64,000 nt of DNA, from positions 1 through 64,000 of the forward strand of contig CBIHRS010000002.1 in NCBI GenBank assembly GCA_966212505.1, in the 5' to 3' direction. Positions within the stretch are counted from its first letter, which is position 1. Every line of letters begins with the position of its first letter. Of the stretch, positions 33,560 through 44,302 are shown piece by piece. The DNA is from CAMLIZ01 sp966212505 (GTDB lineage Bacteria > Pseudomonadota > Gammaproteobacteria > Burkholderiales > Burkholderiaceae_C). The notes beneath the pieces were generated by a model. The model was not told where the DNA came from. It saw only the letters and a program-made list of their open reading frames with translations, and did not search any database. Made by a program: the position numbers and the translations under genes.

Positions 33560-35221
33560 ATGAAATCGAGAATCCTGCTTTGTGCGCTGGCACTCGCCGC
33601 GGCAAGCTGCTCGCAGCTGCCGGGCCGGCAGCCCGGTGCGGCGGCCGAACCGCTGAAGGTCAAGATCCTGGCGATCAACGACTTCCACGGCAACCTGCTG
33701 CCGCCGCCGGGCGGCATCAAGATCAAGGATCCGGCCGACCCGTCGAAGACGCAGGTGGTCAAGGCCGGCGGCTCCGAATACGTGGCCACGGCGGTCAGGC
33801 AACTGCGCGGCGGCAGCCGCAACAGCATCTTCGTGGCGGCAGGCGACCTGATCGGCGGCAGCCCGCTGCTGTCGGCGATGTTCCACGATGAGCCCACCGT
33901 CGAGTCGCTCGGCCTGATGGACCTGGAGGTGGCCGCGGTAGGCAACCACGAGTTCGACCACGGCAAGGATGAGCTGCTGCGCATGCAGAACGGTGGCTGC
34001 CATCCGCGCGATGGCTGCAAGGGGCCCAAGCCCTTCGCCGGCGCGAGCTTCAAGTACCTGGCGGCCAGCACCATCGACACGCGCACCGGCAAGACGATCT
34101 TTCCGCCGTACTACATCAAGAGCTTCGAGGGCGTGCAGGTTGGCTTCATCGGCCTGACGCTCAAGGGTACCGCGAACATCGTCTCCACCTCCGGCGTGGC
34201 GGGCCTGCAGTTCAACGACGAGGCCGAGACGGTCAATGCGCTGGTGCCCGAACTCAAGCGCAAGGGGGTCAACGCGATCGTCGTGCTGATCCACGAAGGC
34301 GGCTTCCCCGAGGGCGACTACAACGAATGCCCCGGCATCTCCGGGCCGATCGTCGGCATCGTCAAGAAGCTCGACAAGTCGATCCCGCTGGTGATCAGCG
34401 GCCACACGCACAAGGCCTACAACTGCGTGATCGACGGCCGGCTGGTGACCAGCGGCGACAAGTACGGCACGCTGGTGACGGACATCGACCTGCGCCTCGA
34501 CCGGGCCGCCGGCACGATCGTGTCTGCCGCGGCGAACAACGTGATCGTCCGCAACGACCAGTACGCCAAGGATCCGGCGCAGACGCGCCTGATCGGGGCC
34601 TACACGGCGCTGTCCGGGGACATCGTCAAGCGGCCGGTCGCCAGGCTCACCGAGACGATGAACCGCGAGGAAACGCCGAGCGGCGAGACCGCGCTCGGCA
34701 ACCTGATCGCCGACGCGCATCTTGCGGCCATGAGCGGCGATGCGGTGATCGCCTTCACCAACATCGGCGGCATCCGGGCGCCGCTGAGCAAGGTGGGCGA
34801 GGGCGGCGTGAGCTACGCCGACATCTTTGCGGTGCAGCCGTTCTCGAACAACCTCGTGACGATCACGCTCAAGGGATCGCAGATCCTCGAGGCGCTGGAG
34901 CAGCAGTGGCTGAACCAGCCCAAGCACCGGCCGCTGCAGGTGTCGGCCAGCTTCCGCTACGCGTGGGATGCGGCGCGACCGGTGGGGCAGCGCGTGGTGC
35001 CGGGCAGCGTGACGGTCAACGGCCTGCCGCTCGACCCGCAGAAGGACTACCGGGTGACGGTCAACAACTTCCTCGCCGAAGGAGGCGACGGCTTCTCGGC
35101 ATTCAAGCGCGGCACGCGCGCCGTCACCGGACCGATCGATGTCGACGCGCTCGACCAATACATGCGGGCCAAGGGCGTGGTCAGCCCGCCGCCGCTGGAG
35201 CGGGTGCGCCGCGTGAACTGA
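33560..35221 (+). CDS. 5'-nucleotidase lipoprotein (UshA family)
   Basis: A 553-residue protein with a lipoprotein signal (MKSRILLCALALAAASC, Cys17). The metallophosphatase motifs are in order: ILAINDFHGNLLPP, AAGDLIGGSPLL, AVGNHEFDHG, VLIHEGG and VISGHTHKAY. The C-terminal 5'-nucleotidase domain has SGETALGNLIADA, ITLKGSQILEALEQQW and TVNNFLAEGGDGFSAFKRG. It should dephosphorylate extracellular or periplasmic nucleotides to nucleosides for the importer encoded downstream. It starts a new unit after the terminator. Confidence 0.92.
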   Translation: MKSRILLCALALAAASCSQLPGRQPGAAAEPLKVKILAINDFHGNLLPPPGGIKIKDPADPSKTQVVKAGGSEYVATAVRQLRGGSRNSIFVAAGDLIGGSPLLSAMFHDEPTVESLGLMDLEVAAVGNHEFDHGKDELLRMQNGGCHPRDGCKGPKPFAGASFKYLAASTIDTRTGKTIFPPYYIKSFEGVQVGFIGLTLKGTANIVSTSGVAGLQFNDEAETVNALVPELKRKGVNAIVVLIHEGGFPEGDYNECPGISGPIVGIVKKLDKSIPLVISGHTHKAYNCVIDGRLVTSGDKYGTLVTDIDLRLDRAAGTIVSAAANNVIVRNDQYAKDPAQTRLIGAYTALSGDIVKRPVARLTETMNREETPSGETALGNLIADAHLAAMSGDAVIAFTNIGGIRAPLSKVGEGGVSYADIFAVQPFSNNLVTITLKGSQILEALEQQWLNQPKHRPLQVSASFRYAWDAARPVGQRVVPGSVTVNGLPLDPQKDYRVTVNNFLAEGGDGFSAFKRGTRAVTGPIDVDALDQYMRAKGVVSPPPLERVRRVN

Positions 35222-35230
35222 CACACCGGC

Positions 35231-35283
35231 GTCCGGCCGGACATTCATTGAAGAGGGACTGGAGGAACCCGCTCGACAGCGGG
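35231..35283 (+). other. Two short inverted repeats in the nucleotidase-porin gap
   Basis: GTCCGGCCGGAC (35231-35242) is a perfect 12-bp palindrome, and CCCGCT-CGAC-AGCGGG (35268-35283) a 6-bp stem with a tetraloop. Neither has a T tract. They may shape mRNA processing between the nucleotidase and porin genes. Confidence 0.3.
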
Positions 35284-35367
35284 AGGAGGGAACTCACGCC
35301 TGAAAAGAAGTAGAGCACTTTCATCGCAAACCCATGAGATCAAACCTTTCCATCGGGATTCAATACA

Positions 35368-36480
35368 GTGAAAAAGCGCGTACTGCTCCTCAGCCTCGCA
35401 TCGGTTGCACCCGCGGCCTTTGCGCAGGTGCAAATCTTCGGAACGATCGACCTGACCACCCGCCGCATCGACGATGGCGGCACCAAGACATTGCTGCTGC
35501 AGCGTGAGGGCGCCAGCAGCAGCAAGCTGGTGATCACCGGCAAGGACGACATCGGCGGCGGCCTCGCCGGCAGCTTCTACCTCGACATGCCGGTCAAGGC
35601 CGACACCGGCGGCAGCGCATCGACGCCGCTGTTCGACCGCCGCAGCACCGTCAGCCTGCACACGCCTTACGGCGAGCTGCGCTTCGGCCGCGACGCCGCG
35701 CTGCAGAACTCCATTCCCGGCGACTTCGATGCGCTGAACGGCAAGGGCGTGGGCAACGTGATGAACCTCGCCACGCCGTTCAACTTCTCGGCGACCAACA
35801 CCTTCGTTCGTGTCAGCAACGCGATCTCGTACCTGACCCCGCCGACGCTGGGCGGCTTCTACGGCCAGGTGCAGGTCGCGCCGAGCGAGAAGGGCGTGGG
35901 CAACAAGGAATATGCCTTCGGCGTGGGCTATTCCAAGGGCCCGCTCGAGGTGCGCTTCACGCAGGGCCACAACAGCACCAACCAGGTGGCCGATGTCAAC
36001 CCGACCACCGGCGCCAGCGCCAAGGCCCTGTCGGCCGACAAGTTCGACTCCACCGCGGCCACCGCCTCGGGCTACTGGACCTACACGTCATTCGGTTCGT
36101 CGTACGACTTCGGCCCGATCAAGGTGCTGGGGTCGGTCACCCAATGGGTCTCGGCCAAGCAGTTGGGCACGGGCCTGCAGCGCAAGGAACTCATGTTGAA
36201 CCTCGGCGGCATGGTGCCGGTCGGCGCATCGGGCTCGGTGAACTTCGCATACACGAGGGCCGACCGTTCCGGCCTGGGCAGCGATGCGCAGGACGCGAGC
36301 CAGCTGGGGCTGCAGTACATGTACAACCTCTCGAAGCGCACCTCGCTGTATGCCTCGGTCGCGCACCTGCGCCAGGACGCGCTCGCGGCGGTGGCGAACT
36401 CTCGCTACAACATGGACGGCACCGATGTGACGACTCGTTCGGCCACTGGCGTGGACTTCGGCATTCGCGTCCGTTTCTGA
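35368..36480 (+). CDS. Outer-membrane porin in the nucleoside island
   Basis: A 370-residue porin with signal peptide MKKRVLLLSLASVAPAAFA and mature start QVQIFGTIDLTTRRIDDGG. SKLVITGKDDIGGGLAGSFYLDMPV, STVSLHTPYGELRFGRDAAL and the terminal Phe (DFGIRVRF) are standard. The start is GTG at 35368, because the signal peptide begins there. It is only distantly similar to the porin at 18976. Its place between 5'-nucleotidase and nucleoside-importer genes suggests it admits nucleosides or nucleotides. Confidence 0.88.
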   Translation: MKKRVLLLSLASVAPAAFAQVQIFGTIDLTTRRIDDGGTKTLLLQREGASSSKLVITGKDDIGGGLAGSFYLDMPVKADTGGSASTPLFDRRSTVSLHTPYGELRFGRDAALQNSIPGDFDALNGKGVGNVMNLATPFNFSATNTFVRVSNAISYLTPPTLGGFYGQVQVAPSEKGVGNKEYAFGVGYSKGPLEVRFTQGHNSTNQVADVNPTTGASAKALSADKFDSTAATASGYWTYTSFGSSYDFGPIKVLGSVTQWVSAKQLGTGLQRKELMLNLGGMVPVGASGSVNFAYTRADRSGLGSDAQDASQLGLQYMYNLSKRTSLYASVAHLRQDALAAVANSRYNMDGTDVTTRSATGVDFGIRVRF

Positions 36481-36548
36481 CGCGGCGCGACAGGGAGGGC
36501 TCCGCGTCGCGCAGAGCCCTCCGGCGTGGTCTCGAGGAGATACATCAC

Positions 36549-37562
36549 ATGCACACCACCTTTCGCGGCCTGATGCTGGGCGCATCGCTGCTGGCCTGCG
36601 CCGCGTTTGCCGCACCGGCAAACGCCGAAGGCCGATTCCTGCCAGCCATCGTCTACGACATGGGCGGCAAGTTCGACAAGTCGTTCAACGAAGCCGCCTA
36701 CAACGGCATCGAGAAGTTCAAGAAGGACACCGGCGTCTCGTACCTCGACTTCGAGATCGCCAACGACACGCAGCGCGAGCAGGCGATGCGGCGCATGGCG
36801 CAGAAGGGCGCCGACCCGGTGATCGCGATCGGCTTCACGCAGGCGGCCGCGCTCGCCAAAGTGGCCGCGGAGTTCCCGAAGACCCGCTTCGCGATCGTCG
36901 ACACCACGATCAACGCACCCAACGTGCAGTCGGTCGTGTTCCGCGACCAGGAGGGCTCGTTCCTCGCCGGCATGCTGGCCTCGTTGACGAGCAAGTCGGG
37001 CAAGGTGGGCTTCATCGGCGGCATGGATGTGCCGGTGATCCGCCGCTTCCTGTGCGGCTACGAGCAGGGTGCCCGGTTCGCGAACCCGCGGGCCGAGGTG
37101 CTGAGCAACATGGCCGGCACCACGCCGGCCGCGTGGAGCGATCCAACCCGCGGCGCCGAGCTGGCGCGCACGCAGTTCTCCAAGGGCGTGGACGTGGTGT
37201 TCGCAGCCGCGGGCGGCACCGGCATCGGCGTGTATCAGGCCGCCAAGGACCAGGGCAAGCTCGCGATCGGCGTCGACAGCAACCAGAACGGCATCCACCC
37301 CGGGACGATGCTGACCTCGATGATGAAGCGGCTCGATGTGGCGGTGTACGCCACCGTGGCCGCGGCGCGCGACGGCAGCTGGAAGCCGGGCACCGTGACG
37401 CTGGGCCTGAAGGAGAAGGGCGTCGAGCTGGCGATGGACGCCAACAACGGCAAGCTGGTTCCGCCTGCCGTGCAGGCGAAGCTGGCGGCGGCCGAGGCCG
37501 ACATCGTGGCCGGCAGGATCAAGGTGGCCAACTACATGGCCGACAACAGCTGCCACTACTGA
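36549..37562 (+). CDS. BMP-family nucleoside-binding protein (PnrA-like)
   Basis: A 337-residue periplasmic protein with a signal peptide (about 1-26, ending PANAEG). BMP family features are IVYDMGGKFDKSFNEAAYNGIEKFKKDTG, ADPVIAIGFTQAAAL, VVFRDQEGSFLAGMLASLTSKSGKVGFIGGMDVPVIRRFLCGYEQGA and VFAAAGGTGIGVYQAAKDQGKLAIGVDSNQNGIHPGTMLTSMMKRLD. Characterised members bind purine nucleosides. The ABC genes that follow complete the importer. Confidence 0.9.
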   Translation: MHTTFRGLMLGASLLACAAFAAPANAEGRFLPAIVYDMGGKFDKSFNEAAYNGIEKFKKDTGVSYLDFEIANDTQREQAMRRMAQKGADPVIAIGFTQAAALAKVAAEFPKTRFAIVDTTINAPNVQSVVFRDQEGSFLAGMLASLTSKSGKVGFIGGMDVPVIRRFLCGYEQGARFANPRAEVLSNMAGTTPAAWSDPTRGAELARTQFSKGVDVVFAAAGGTGIGVYQAAKDQGKLAIGVDSNQNGIHPGTMLTSMMKRLDVAVYATVAAARDGSWKPGTVTLGLKEKGVELAMDANNGKLVPPAVQAKLAAAEADIVAGRIKVANYMADNSCHY

Positions 37563-37576
37563 GCGGGGCCCTCGGC

Positions 37577-39166
<1,590 letters not shown>

Positions 39167-39175
39167 GGAGCGCCG

Positions 39176-40297
39176 ATGAGCAAGTATTCGGACATCGCGC
39201 TGCCCCGCTGGATAGACCACGGCCTGCTGCCGCTGCTGAACGTGGCGCTCGCGCTGCTGGTGGCGGGGCTGGTGGTCGGGCTGATCGGGCAGAGCCCCTG
39301 GCAGGCCGTGCGCCTGCTGGTGTCGGGCGCGTTCGGCAGTTCGCTGGCCTGGGGCTACACGCTCTACTACGCCACCAACTTCATCTTCACCGGCCTGGCC
39401 GTCGCCATTGCGCTGCAGGCGGGCCTGTTCAACATCGGCGCCGAGGGCCAGGCCACGATGGGCGGGCTGGCGGTCGGCGCGGTGCTGTTCTGCCTGGGCG
39501 GGCATCTGCCGTCGATCGTGCTGATCCCGCTGGCCGCGGTGGCCGGCATCGCCGCCGGCGCCGCCTGGGCGCTGGTGCCGGCGTGGCTGCAGGCCTGGCG
39601 CGGCAGCCACATCGTGGTGACGACCATCATGTTCAATTTCCTGGCCTCGTCGTTCATGGTGTGGCTGCTGGTGAACGTGCTGATGCCCAAGGGCAGCCTG
39701 GCGGTCGAGACGCTGCCGTTCGCCGCCTCGGCCAGCCTGCCCAGTGCGCAGGACATGTTCCGCTGGGTGGGCGTGGAGCTGCCGGCCACGCCGCTGAACC
39801 TGAGCTTCGCGCTGGCGCTGCTGCTGTGCGTGGCGACCTGGGTGCTGCTGTGGCACACGCCGGTGGGCTACGCCGTCCGCACGCTGGGCAGTTCACCGGG
39901 CGCGGCGCGCTATGCGGGCCTGGACCCGAAGCGCCTGACGCTGGTAGCCATGGGCCTGTCGGGTGCGCTGGCGGCGCTGCTCGGCCTCAACGAGATCGCC
40001 GGCGTCAACCACAAGCTGCTGCTCAACTTCTCCGGCGGCGCGGGCTTCACCGGCATCGCGGTGGCGATGATGGGCCGCAACCATCCGGTCGGCATCGTGC
40101 TGGCCTCGCTGCTGTTCGGCGGGCTGTACCAGGGCGGCACCGAGATCACCTTCGAGATGCCCGACATCACCCGCGACATGGTGGTGGCGGTGCAGGGCTT
40201 CATGGTGTTGTTCTGCGGCGCGCTGGCAACGGTGATGCGGCCCGCGGTGGCCCGCGCCTACTGCTGGTGCGCCCGGCACAGCGGAGGGGCCGCGTGA
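39176..40297 (+). CDS. Nucleoside ABC importer permease 1
   Basis: A 373-residue BPD_transp_2 membrane protein: FTGLAVAIALQAGLFNIGAEGQATMGGLAVGAVLF, IVVTTIMFNFLASSFMVWLLVNVLM, and GYAVRTLGSSPGAARYAGLDPKRLTLVAMGLSGALAALLGLNEI. This is the larger of the two permeases in BMP-type importers. Its stop overlaps the next start by one base (TGATG). Confidence 0.9.
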   Translation: MSKYSDIALPRWIDHGLLPLLNVALALLVAGLVVGLIGQSPWQAVRLLVSGAFGSSLAWGYTLYYATNFIFTGLAVAIALQAGLFNIGAEGQATMGGLAVGAVLFCLGGHLPSIVLIPLAAVAGIAAGAAWALVPAWLQAWRGSHIVVTTIMFNFLASSFMVWLLVNVLMPKGSLAVETLPFAASASLPSAQDMFRWVGVELPATPLNLSFALALLLCVATWVLLWHTPVGYAVRTLGSSPGAARYAGLDPKRLTLVAMGLSGALAALLGLNEIAGVNHKLLLNFSGGAGFTGIAVAMMGRNHPVGIVLASLLFGGLYQGGTEITFEMPDITRDMVVAVQGFMVLFCGALATVMRPAVARAYCWCARHSGGAA

Positions 40298-41226
40298 TGG
40301 AATTCCTCGACCTTGCCGCTTCCATCCTCGGCGCCACGCTGCGCATCTCCACGCCGCTGATCTATTGCGCGCTGGCCGGCCTGTTCAGCGAGCGCGCCGG
40401 TGTGGTCGACATCGGCCTCGAAGGCAAGATGCTGGCGGCGGCCTTCGCGGCCGCCAGCGCCGGTGCCGTGGGCGTGCCCGCGGTGGGTGCGCTGGCCATC
40501 GCGGTCGGCGTGTCGCTGCTGCTGTCGTGGTTGCACGGGTTCGCCTGCGTCACCCATCGCGGCGACCAGATCGTCTCGGGCGTGGCGATCAACCTCGTCG
40601 CCGCCGGCCTCACGATCGTGCTGAGCCTGGTGTGGTTCCACCTCGGCGGCCGCACGCCCAACGTGGTGGCGTCGGCCCGCTTCGAATCGCTGGTGCCGGC
40701 GTCGGTGAGCCCGCTGCTGTCGCAGGATGTGCTGGTGTGGCTGGCGCTGCTGCTGGTGCCGGCGAGCTGGTGGCTGCTCTACCGCACGCGCTTCGGCCTG
40801 CGGCTGCGTGCCGTCGGCGAGAACCCGGCGATGGTGGATGCGGCCGGCATCTCGGTGGCGCGGCTGCGCTATGCCGGCATCACGTTGTCGGGCGTGCTCT
40901 GCGCGGTGGCCGGCGTCCACCTCGCGCTGGCGCTCAACGCATCGTTCACGCCCGGCATGACGGCGGGCCGCGGCTTCATGGCGCTGGCGGCCATGGTGTT
41001 CGGTCGCTGGCAGCCCTTCGGAACCCTGCGTGCCTGCCTGCTGTTCGGTTTTCTCGACGCGGTGGCCATCCGGCTGCAGGGCGCGCGCCTGCCGTTGGTG
41101 GGCAGTGTGCCGGTCGAGCTGATCCAGGCCATGCCCTATGCGTTGACGGTGGTGCTGCTGGCCGGGTTCTTCGGCGCGGCGCGGGCACCGGCGGCCGTGG
41201 GCCGACCCTACATCAAGGGCCGCTGA
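40297..41226 (+). CDS. Nucleoside ABC importer permease 2
   Basis: A 309-residue BPD_transp_2 membrane protein: LRISTPLIYCALAGLFSERAGVVDIGLEGKMLAAAFAAA, GDQIVSGVAINLVAAGLTIVLS, and FGLRLRAVGENPAMVDAAGISVARLRYAGITLSGVLCAVAGVHLAL. It pairs with the preceding permease. Start ATG at 40297. Confidence 0.9.
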   Translation: MEFLDLAASILGATLRISTPLIYCALAGLFSERAGVVDIGLEGKMLAAAFAAASAGAVGVPAVGALAIAVGVSLLLSWLHGFACVTHRGDQIVSGVAINLVAAGLTIVLSLVWFHLGGRTPNVVASARFESLVPASVSPLLSQDVLVWLALLLVPASWWLLYRTRFGLRLRAVGENPAMVDAAGISVARLRYAGITLSGVLCAVAGVHLALALNASFTPGMTAGRGFMALAAMVFGRWQPFGTLRACLLFGFLDAVAIRLQGARLPLVGSVPVELIQAMPYALTVVLLAGFFGAARAPAAVGRPYIKGR

Positions 41227-41246
41227 CGCCCCTTCAACCGATTCCG

Positions 41247-42359
41247 ATGAACGACACCACCATGAACAGTACAGTGGACACGATGAAGCGGCCGTTGCCG
41301 GCGGTCCTGGGCCGGGAGCAGCTCGAGAGCATCTCGACGCTGAGGCTGCCGGCCCTGATCCGGCAGATGCCCAAGGCCGAGCTGCATGTGCACATCGAGG
41401 GCTGCCTCGAGCCGGAGCTCGCATTCGAGCTGGCCCGGCGCAACGGCGTGCCGCCGCCCTATGTCAGCGTCGAGATGCTCCGGCGCGCCTACCGCTTCGA
41501 TGGGCTGCAGAGCTTTCTCGACCTCTACTACGCGGTGACCGATGTGCTGCGCAAGGAGGAAGACTTCTACGACCTCGCGATGGCGTACTTCCGCACCGCC
41601 GCACTGAACAACGTGGTGCATGCCGAGATCTTCTTCGACCCGCAGGCCCACATGCAGCGCGGCATCGGCATCGGCGTGGTGATCGGCGGGCTGTCGAAGG
41701 CCTGTGCCGATGCGCGGCACACCTACGGCATCAGTTCGGGCCTGATCCTGTGCTTCCTGCGCCACCTCAGCGAGGCCTCGGCCTTCGAGACGCTGGAACA
41801 GGCGATGCCGTACCGCGAGCATTTCATCGGCGTGGGGCTGGACAGCAGCGAGTACGGCCATCCGCCGCAGAAGTTCGAGCGCGTGTTCCGGCGCTGCCGC
41901 GAGCTCGGCCTGCGCCGCGTGGCGCATGCGGGCGAGGAGGGGCCGGCCTCGTACATCCGGGAGGCGCTCGACCTGCTGCACGTCGAGCGGGTCGACCACG
42001 GCGTGCAGTGCCTGGGCGACCAGCGGCTGATCGAGCGGCTGGTGCGCGAGCGCATTCCGCTCACCGTGTGCCCGCTGTCCAACGTGCTGCTGCGCGTGTT
42101 CCCGAGCATGGCCGACCACAACCTCGACCGCCTGCTCTCGGCCGGCATCGTGGTCACGGTGAACTCCGACGACCCCGCCTACTTCGGCGGCTACATCAAC
42201 CGCAACTACATCGAGGCCTTCGAGGCCAACGATGCGCTCAACGCCTACCACGCTTACCTGCTGGCGGCCAACAGCATCGAGGCGAGCTTTGCCGACGCCG
42301 ATGACAAGCAGGGCTGGATGGAGCAGCTCAACACCGTGTTCAACCGGCAGACACCATGA
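41247..42359 (+). CDS. Adenine/adenosine deaminase
   Basis: A 370-residue metal-dependent deaminase: MPKAELHVHIEGCLEPE (zinc His pair and substrate Glu), RVAHAGEEGPASYI (catalytic Glu), RVDHGVQCL, and VVTVNSDDPAYFGGYINRNY (zinc Asp). The NSDDPAYFGG form is typical of AAH1-like adenine deaminases, whereas adenosine deaminases usually have a DDP-x-x-F-G variant, so adenine is the more likely substrate. Deamination of the base freed by the neighbouring hydrolases would give hypoxanthine and ammonia. It overlaps the next gene by 4 nt. Confidence 0.88.
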   Translation: MNDTTMNSTVDTMKRPLPAVLGREQLESISTLRLPALIRQMPKAELHVHIEGCLEPELAFELARRNGVPPPYVSVEMLRRAYRFDGLQSFLDLYYAVTDVLRKEEDFYDLAMAYFRTAALNNVVHAEIFFDPQAHMQRGIGIGVVIGGLSKACADARHTYGISSGLILCFLRHLSEASAFETLEQAMPYREHFIGVGLDSSEYGHPPQKFERVFRRCRELGLRRVAHAGEEGPASYIREALDLLHVERVDHGVQCLGDQRLIERLVRERIPLTVCPLSNVLLRVFPSMADHNLDRLLSAGIVVTVNSDDPAYFGGYINRNYIEAFEANDALNAYHAYLLAANSIEASFADADDKQGWMEQLNTVFNRQTP

Positions 42360-43297
42360 AGAAGACTCCCATCATCATCGACTGCGATCCGGGGCAGGAC
42401 GACGCGATCGCGATCTTCCTGGCCATGGCGGCGAGCCAGCGGCTCGACACGCTGGCGATCACCACCGTGGCCGGCAACGTGTCGGTCGACAAGACCTCGC
42501 GCAATGCGAGGATCGTCTGCGAATGGGCGGGGCGGCCCGACATCCCGGTGCATGCGGGCTGCGAGCGGCCGTTGATGCGCGCGCCGGTGTTCGCCGAGCA
42601 TGTGCACGGCAGCGAAGGGCTGGAAGGCCCCGAGTTGCATGAGCCGGCCATGCCGCTGCAGGCGCTGCATGCGGTCGACGCGCTGATCGACACGCTGCGC
42701 ACGCACGGCGAGCGGGTGACGATCTGCGCGCTGGGGCCGCTGACCAACATCGCGATGGCGCTGATGAAGGCGCCCGACATCCGGCGCCACATCGCCGAGA
42801 TCGTGATCATGGGCGGCGCGATGTCGGAGGGCGGCAACATCACGCCCTGCGCCGAATTCAACTTCTTCGTCGATCCGCATGCAGCCAAGATCGTGCTGGC
42901 CTCCGGCCTGCCGATCACGATGGTGCCGCTGGATGCGACGCACCAGGTGCTGGTCACGCCCGCGCACCTCGAGCAACTGGCCCGCCTGGGCAATGGCGCG
43001 GGCATGCGGGCCGCGCAGATCCTCGGCTGCTATGCACTAGCCGAACGCGGCCGCTTCGGCGGCGCCGGCGGGCCGCTGCACGACCCCTGCGTGATCGCCT
43101 ACGTGCTGGCGCCGCAGCTGTTCACCGGCCGCATGGTCAACGTCTGCGTCGAGACCGGCAGCGCGCTCACCCAGGGCATGACCGCGGTCGACTGGTGGGG
43201 CGTCACCGGCCGGCAGCCGAACGTGCGTTTCCTGCGCGGCGTCGATGCCGCGGCCTTGCTGGATCTGTTGATCACTTCATTCGTCAGCCTGCCCTGA
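42356..43297 (+). CDS. Inosine-uridine-preferring nucleoside hydrolase
   Basis: A 313-residue IunH-family protein. The calcium and ribose-binding signature is IIIDCDPGQDDAIAIF, with TVAGNVSVDKTSRNA, VTICALGPLTNIAMAL and GGAMSEGGNITPCAEFNFFVDPHAAKIVL in expected order, and PLHDPCVIAYVLAP near the C terminus. It splits nucleosides to free base and ribose, supplying the ribokinase at 31565. Its ATG overlaps the deaminase stop. Confidence 0.93.
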   Translation: MKKTPIIIDCDPGQDDAIAIFLAMAASQRLDTLAITTVAGNVSVDKTSRNARIVCEWAGRPDIPVHAGCERPLMRAPVFAEHVHGSEGLEGPELHEPAMPLQALHAVDALIDTLRTHGERVTICALGPLTNIAMALMKAPDIRRHIAEIVIMGGAMSEGGNITPCAEFNFFVDPHAAKIVLASGLPITMVPLDATHQVLVTPAHLEQLARLGNGAGMRAAQILGCYALAERGRFGGAGGPLHDPCVIAYVLAPQLFTGRMVNVCVETGSALTQGMTAVDWWGVTGRQPNVRFLRGVDAAALLDLLITSFVSLP

Positions 43298-43308
43298 GGG
43301 GAAAAGTC

Positions 43309-44280
43309 ATGCCGAAGACGCTTATGGGATTGTTGCTTGCGGTGGCCTGTTGTGCATCGGCACTGGCCAGTCCACCTGCGGTCGTGTATGACGCCGTGCA
43401 GTACGACGATGCATTCAATGTCGCTGCCAACGAAGGCATCGAGCGCTACAAGCGCGAGTTCGGCATCGCGCGCCAGGCCTTCGGCGCCCGCAACATCCGG
43501 CGCTTCGCCGAGATCGGCGCCGATCCCGTCATCGCCATCGGCTTCGGGCTGGCGGACGAGGTCAAGGCGGTGGCCAAGGAATTTCCCGACGTGCACTTCA
43601 CGATCGTCGATGCGGTGGTGACCGCGCCGAACGTGCAGTCGGTGATCTTCAAGGACCATGAAGGTGCCTACCTCGTGGGCATGCTGGCCGGGCTGTCCAG
43701 CAAGACCGGCAGGCTCGGCTTCGTGGGCGGGATGGACATTCCCGTCATCCGCAACTTTCTCTGCGGCTACGAACAGGGCGTGTTGCGCAGCAGACCATCC
43801 GGCAAGGTGATCAGCGTGATGACCGGGAATACGCCGGAGGCATTCAACGATCCGCAGAAGGGCTCGGCCCTGGCGCGGTCGCTGTTCGAAAAGGATGTCG
43901 ATGTGGTGTTCGCGGCGGCCGGCGCCACCGGGCTGGGCGTATACCAGGCCGCGAAGGAGACCCGCCGGCTGGCGATCGGCGTCGACCGCAACCAGAACTT
44001 CCTGCATCCCGGCACGATGCTCAGCTCGATGCTCAAACGCATCGACGTGGCGGTGTACCTCGCCTCGCGCGGTCCGCGCGACGGCAACTGGTCGGGCGGC
44101 AGCATCCTCAGGCTCGGCCTCAAGGAACAGGGCGTGGGCTGGGCGCTGGACAAGTTCAACCGGCCGCTCGTCAGCGCCGAGATGCAGCAGAAGGTCGAGG
44201 CCGCGCAGGCCGAGATCGTCAGCGGAACGCTGCAGGTGCCCGATTACCGACCCGACGGCGGCTGCAAGGTCCGCCCCTGA
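43309..44280 (+). CDS. Second BMP-family nucleoside-binding protein, next to a chemoreceptor
   Basis: A 323-residue BMP protein with a signal peptide (about 1-20, ending SALASPP). It is a clear paralogue of the protein at 36549 (GFVGGMDIPVIRNFLCGYEQG compares with GFIGGMDVPVIRRFLCGYEQG; IGVDRNQNFLHPGTMLSSMLKRIDVAVY). The N terminus is shortened and lacks the DKSFN segment, reading QYDDAFN. It is separated from importer genes and lies 22 nt before a chemoreceptor, so it may present bound nucleoside to that receptor. It may still serve the importer. Confidence 0.85.
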   Translation: MPKTLMGLLLAVACCASALASPPAVVYDAVQYDDAFNVAANEGIERYKREFGIARQAFGARNIRRFAEIGADPVIAIGFGLADEVKAVAKEFPDVHFTIVDAVVTAPNVQSVIFKDHEGAYLVGMLAGLSSKTGRLGFVGGMDIPVIRNFLCGYEQGVLRSRPSGKVISVMTGNTPEAFNDPQKGSALARSLFEKDVDVVFAAAGATGLGVYQAAKETRRLAIGVDRNQNFLHPGTMLSSMLKRIDVAVYLASRGPRDGNWSGGSILRLGLKEQGVGWALDKFNRPLVSAEMQQKVEAAQAEIVSGTLQVPDYRPDGGCKVRP

Positions 44281-44302
44281 TCAGCCTCGAAGGAGCGACA
44301 TC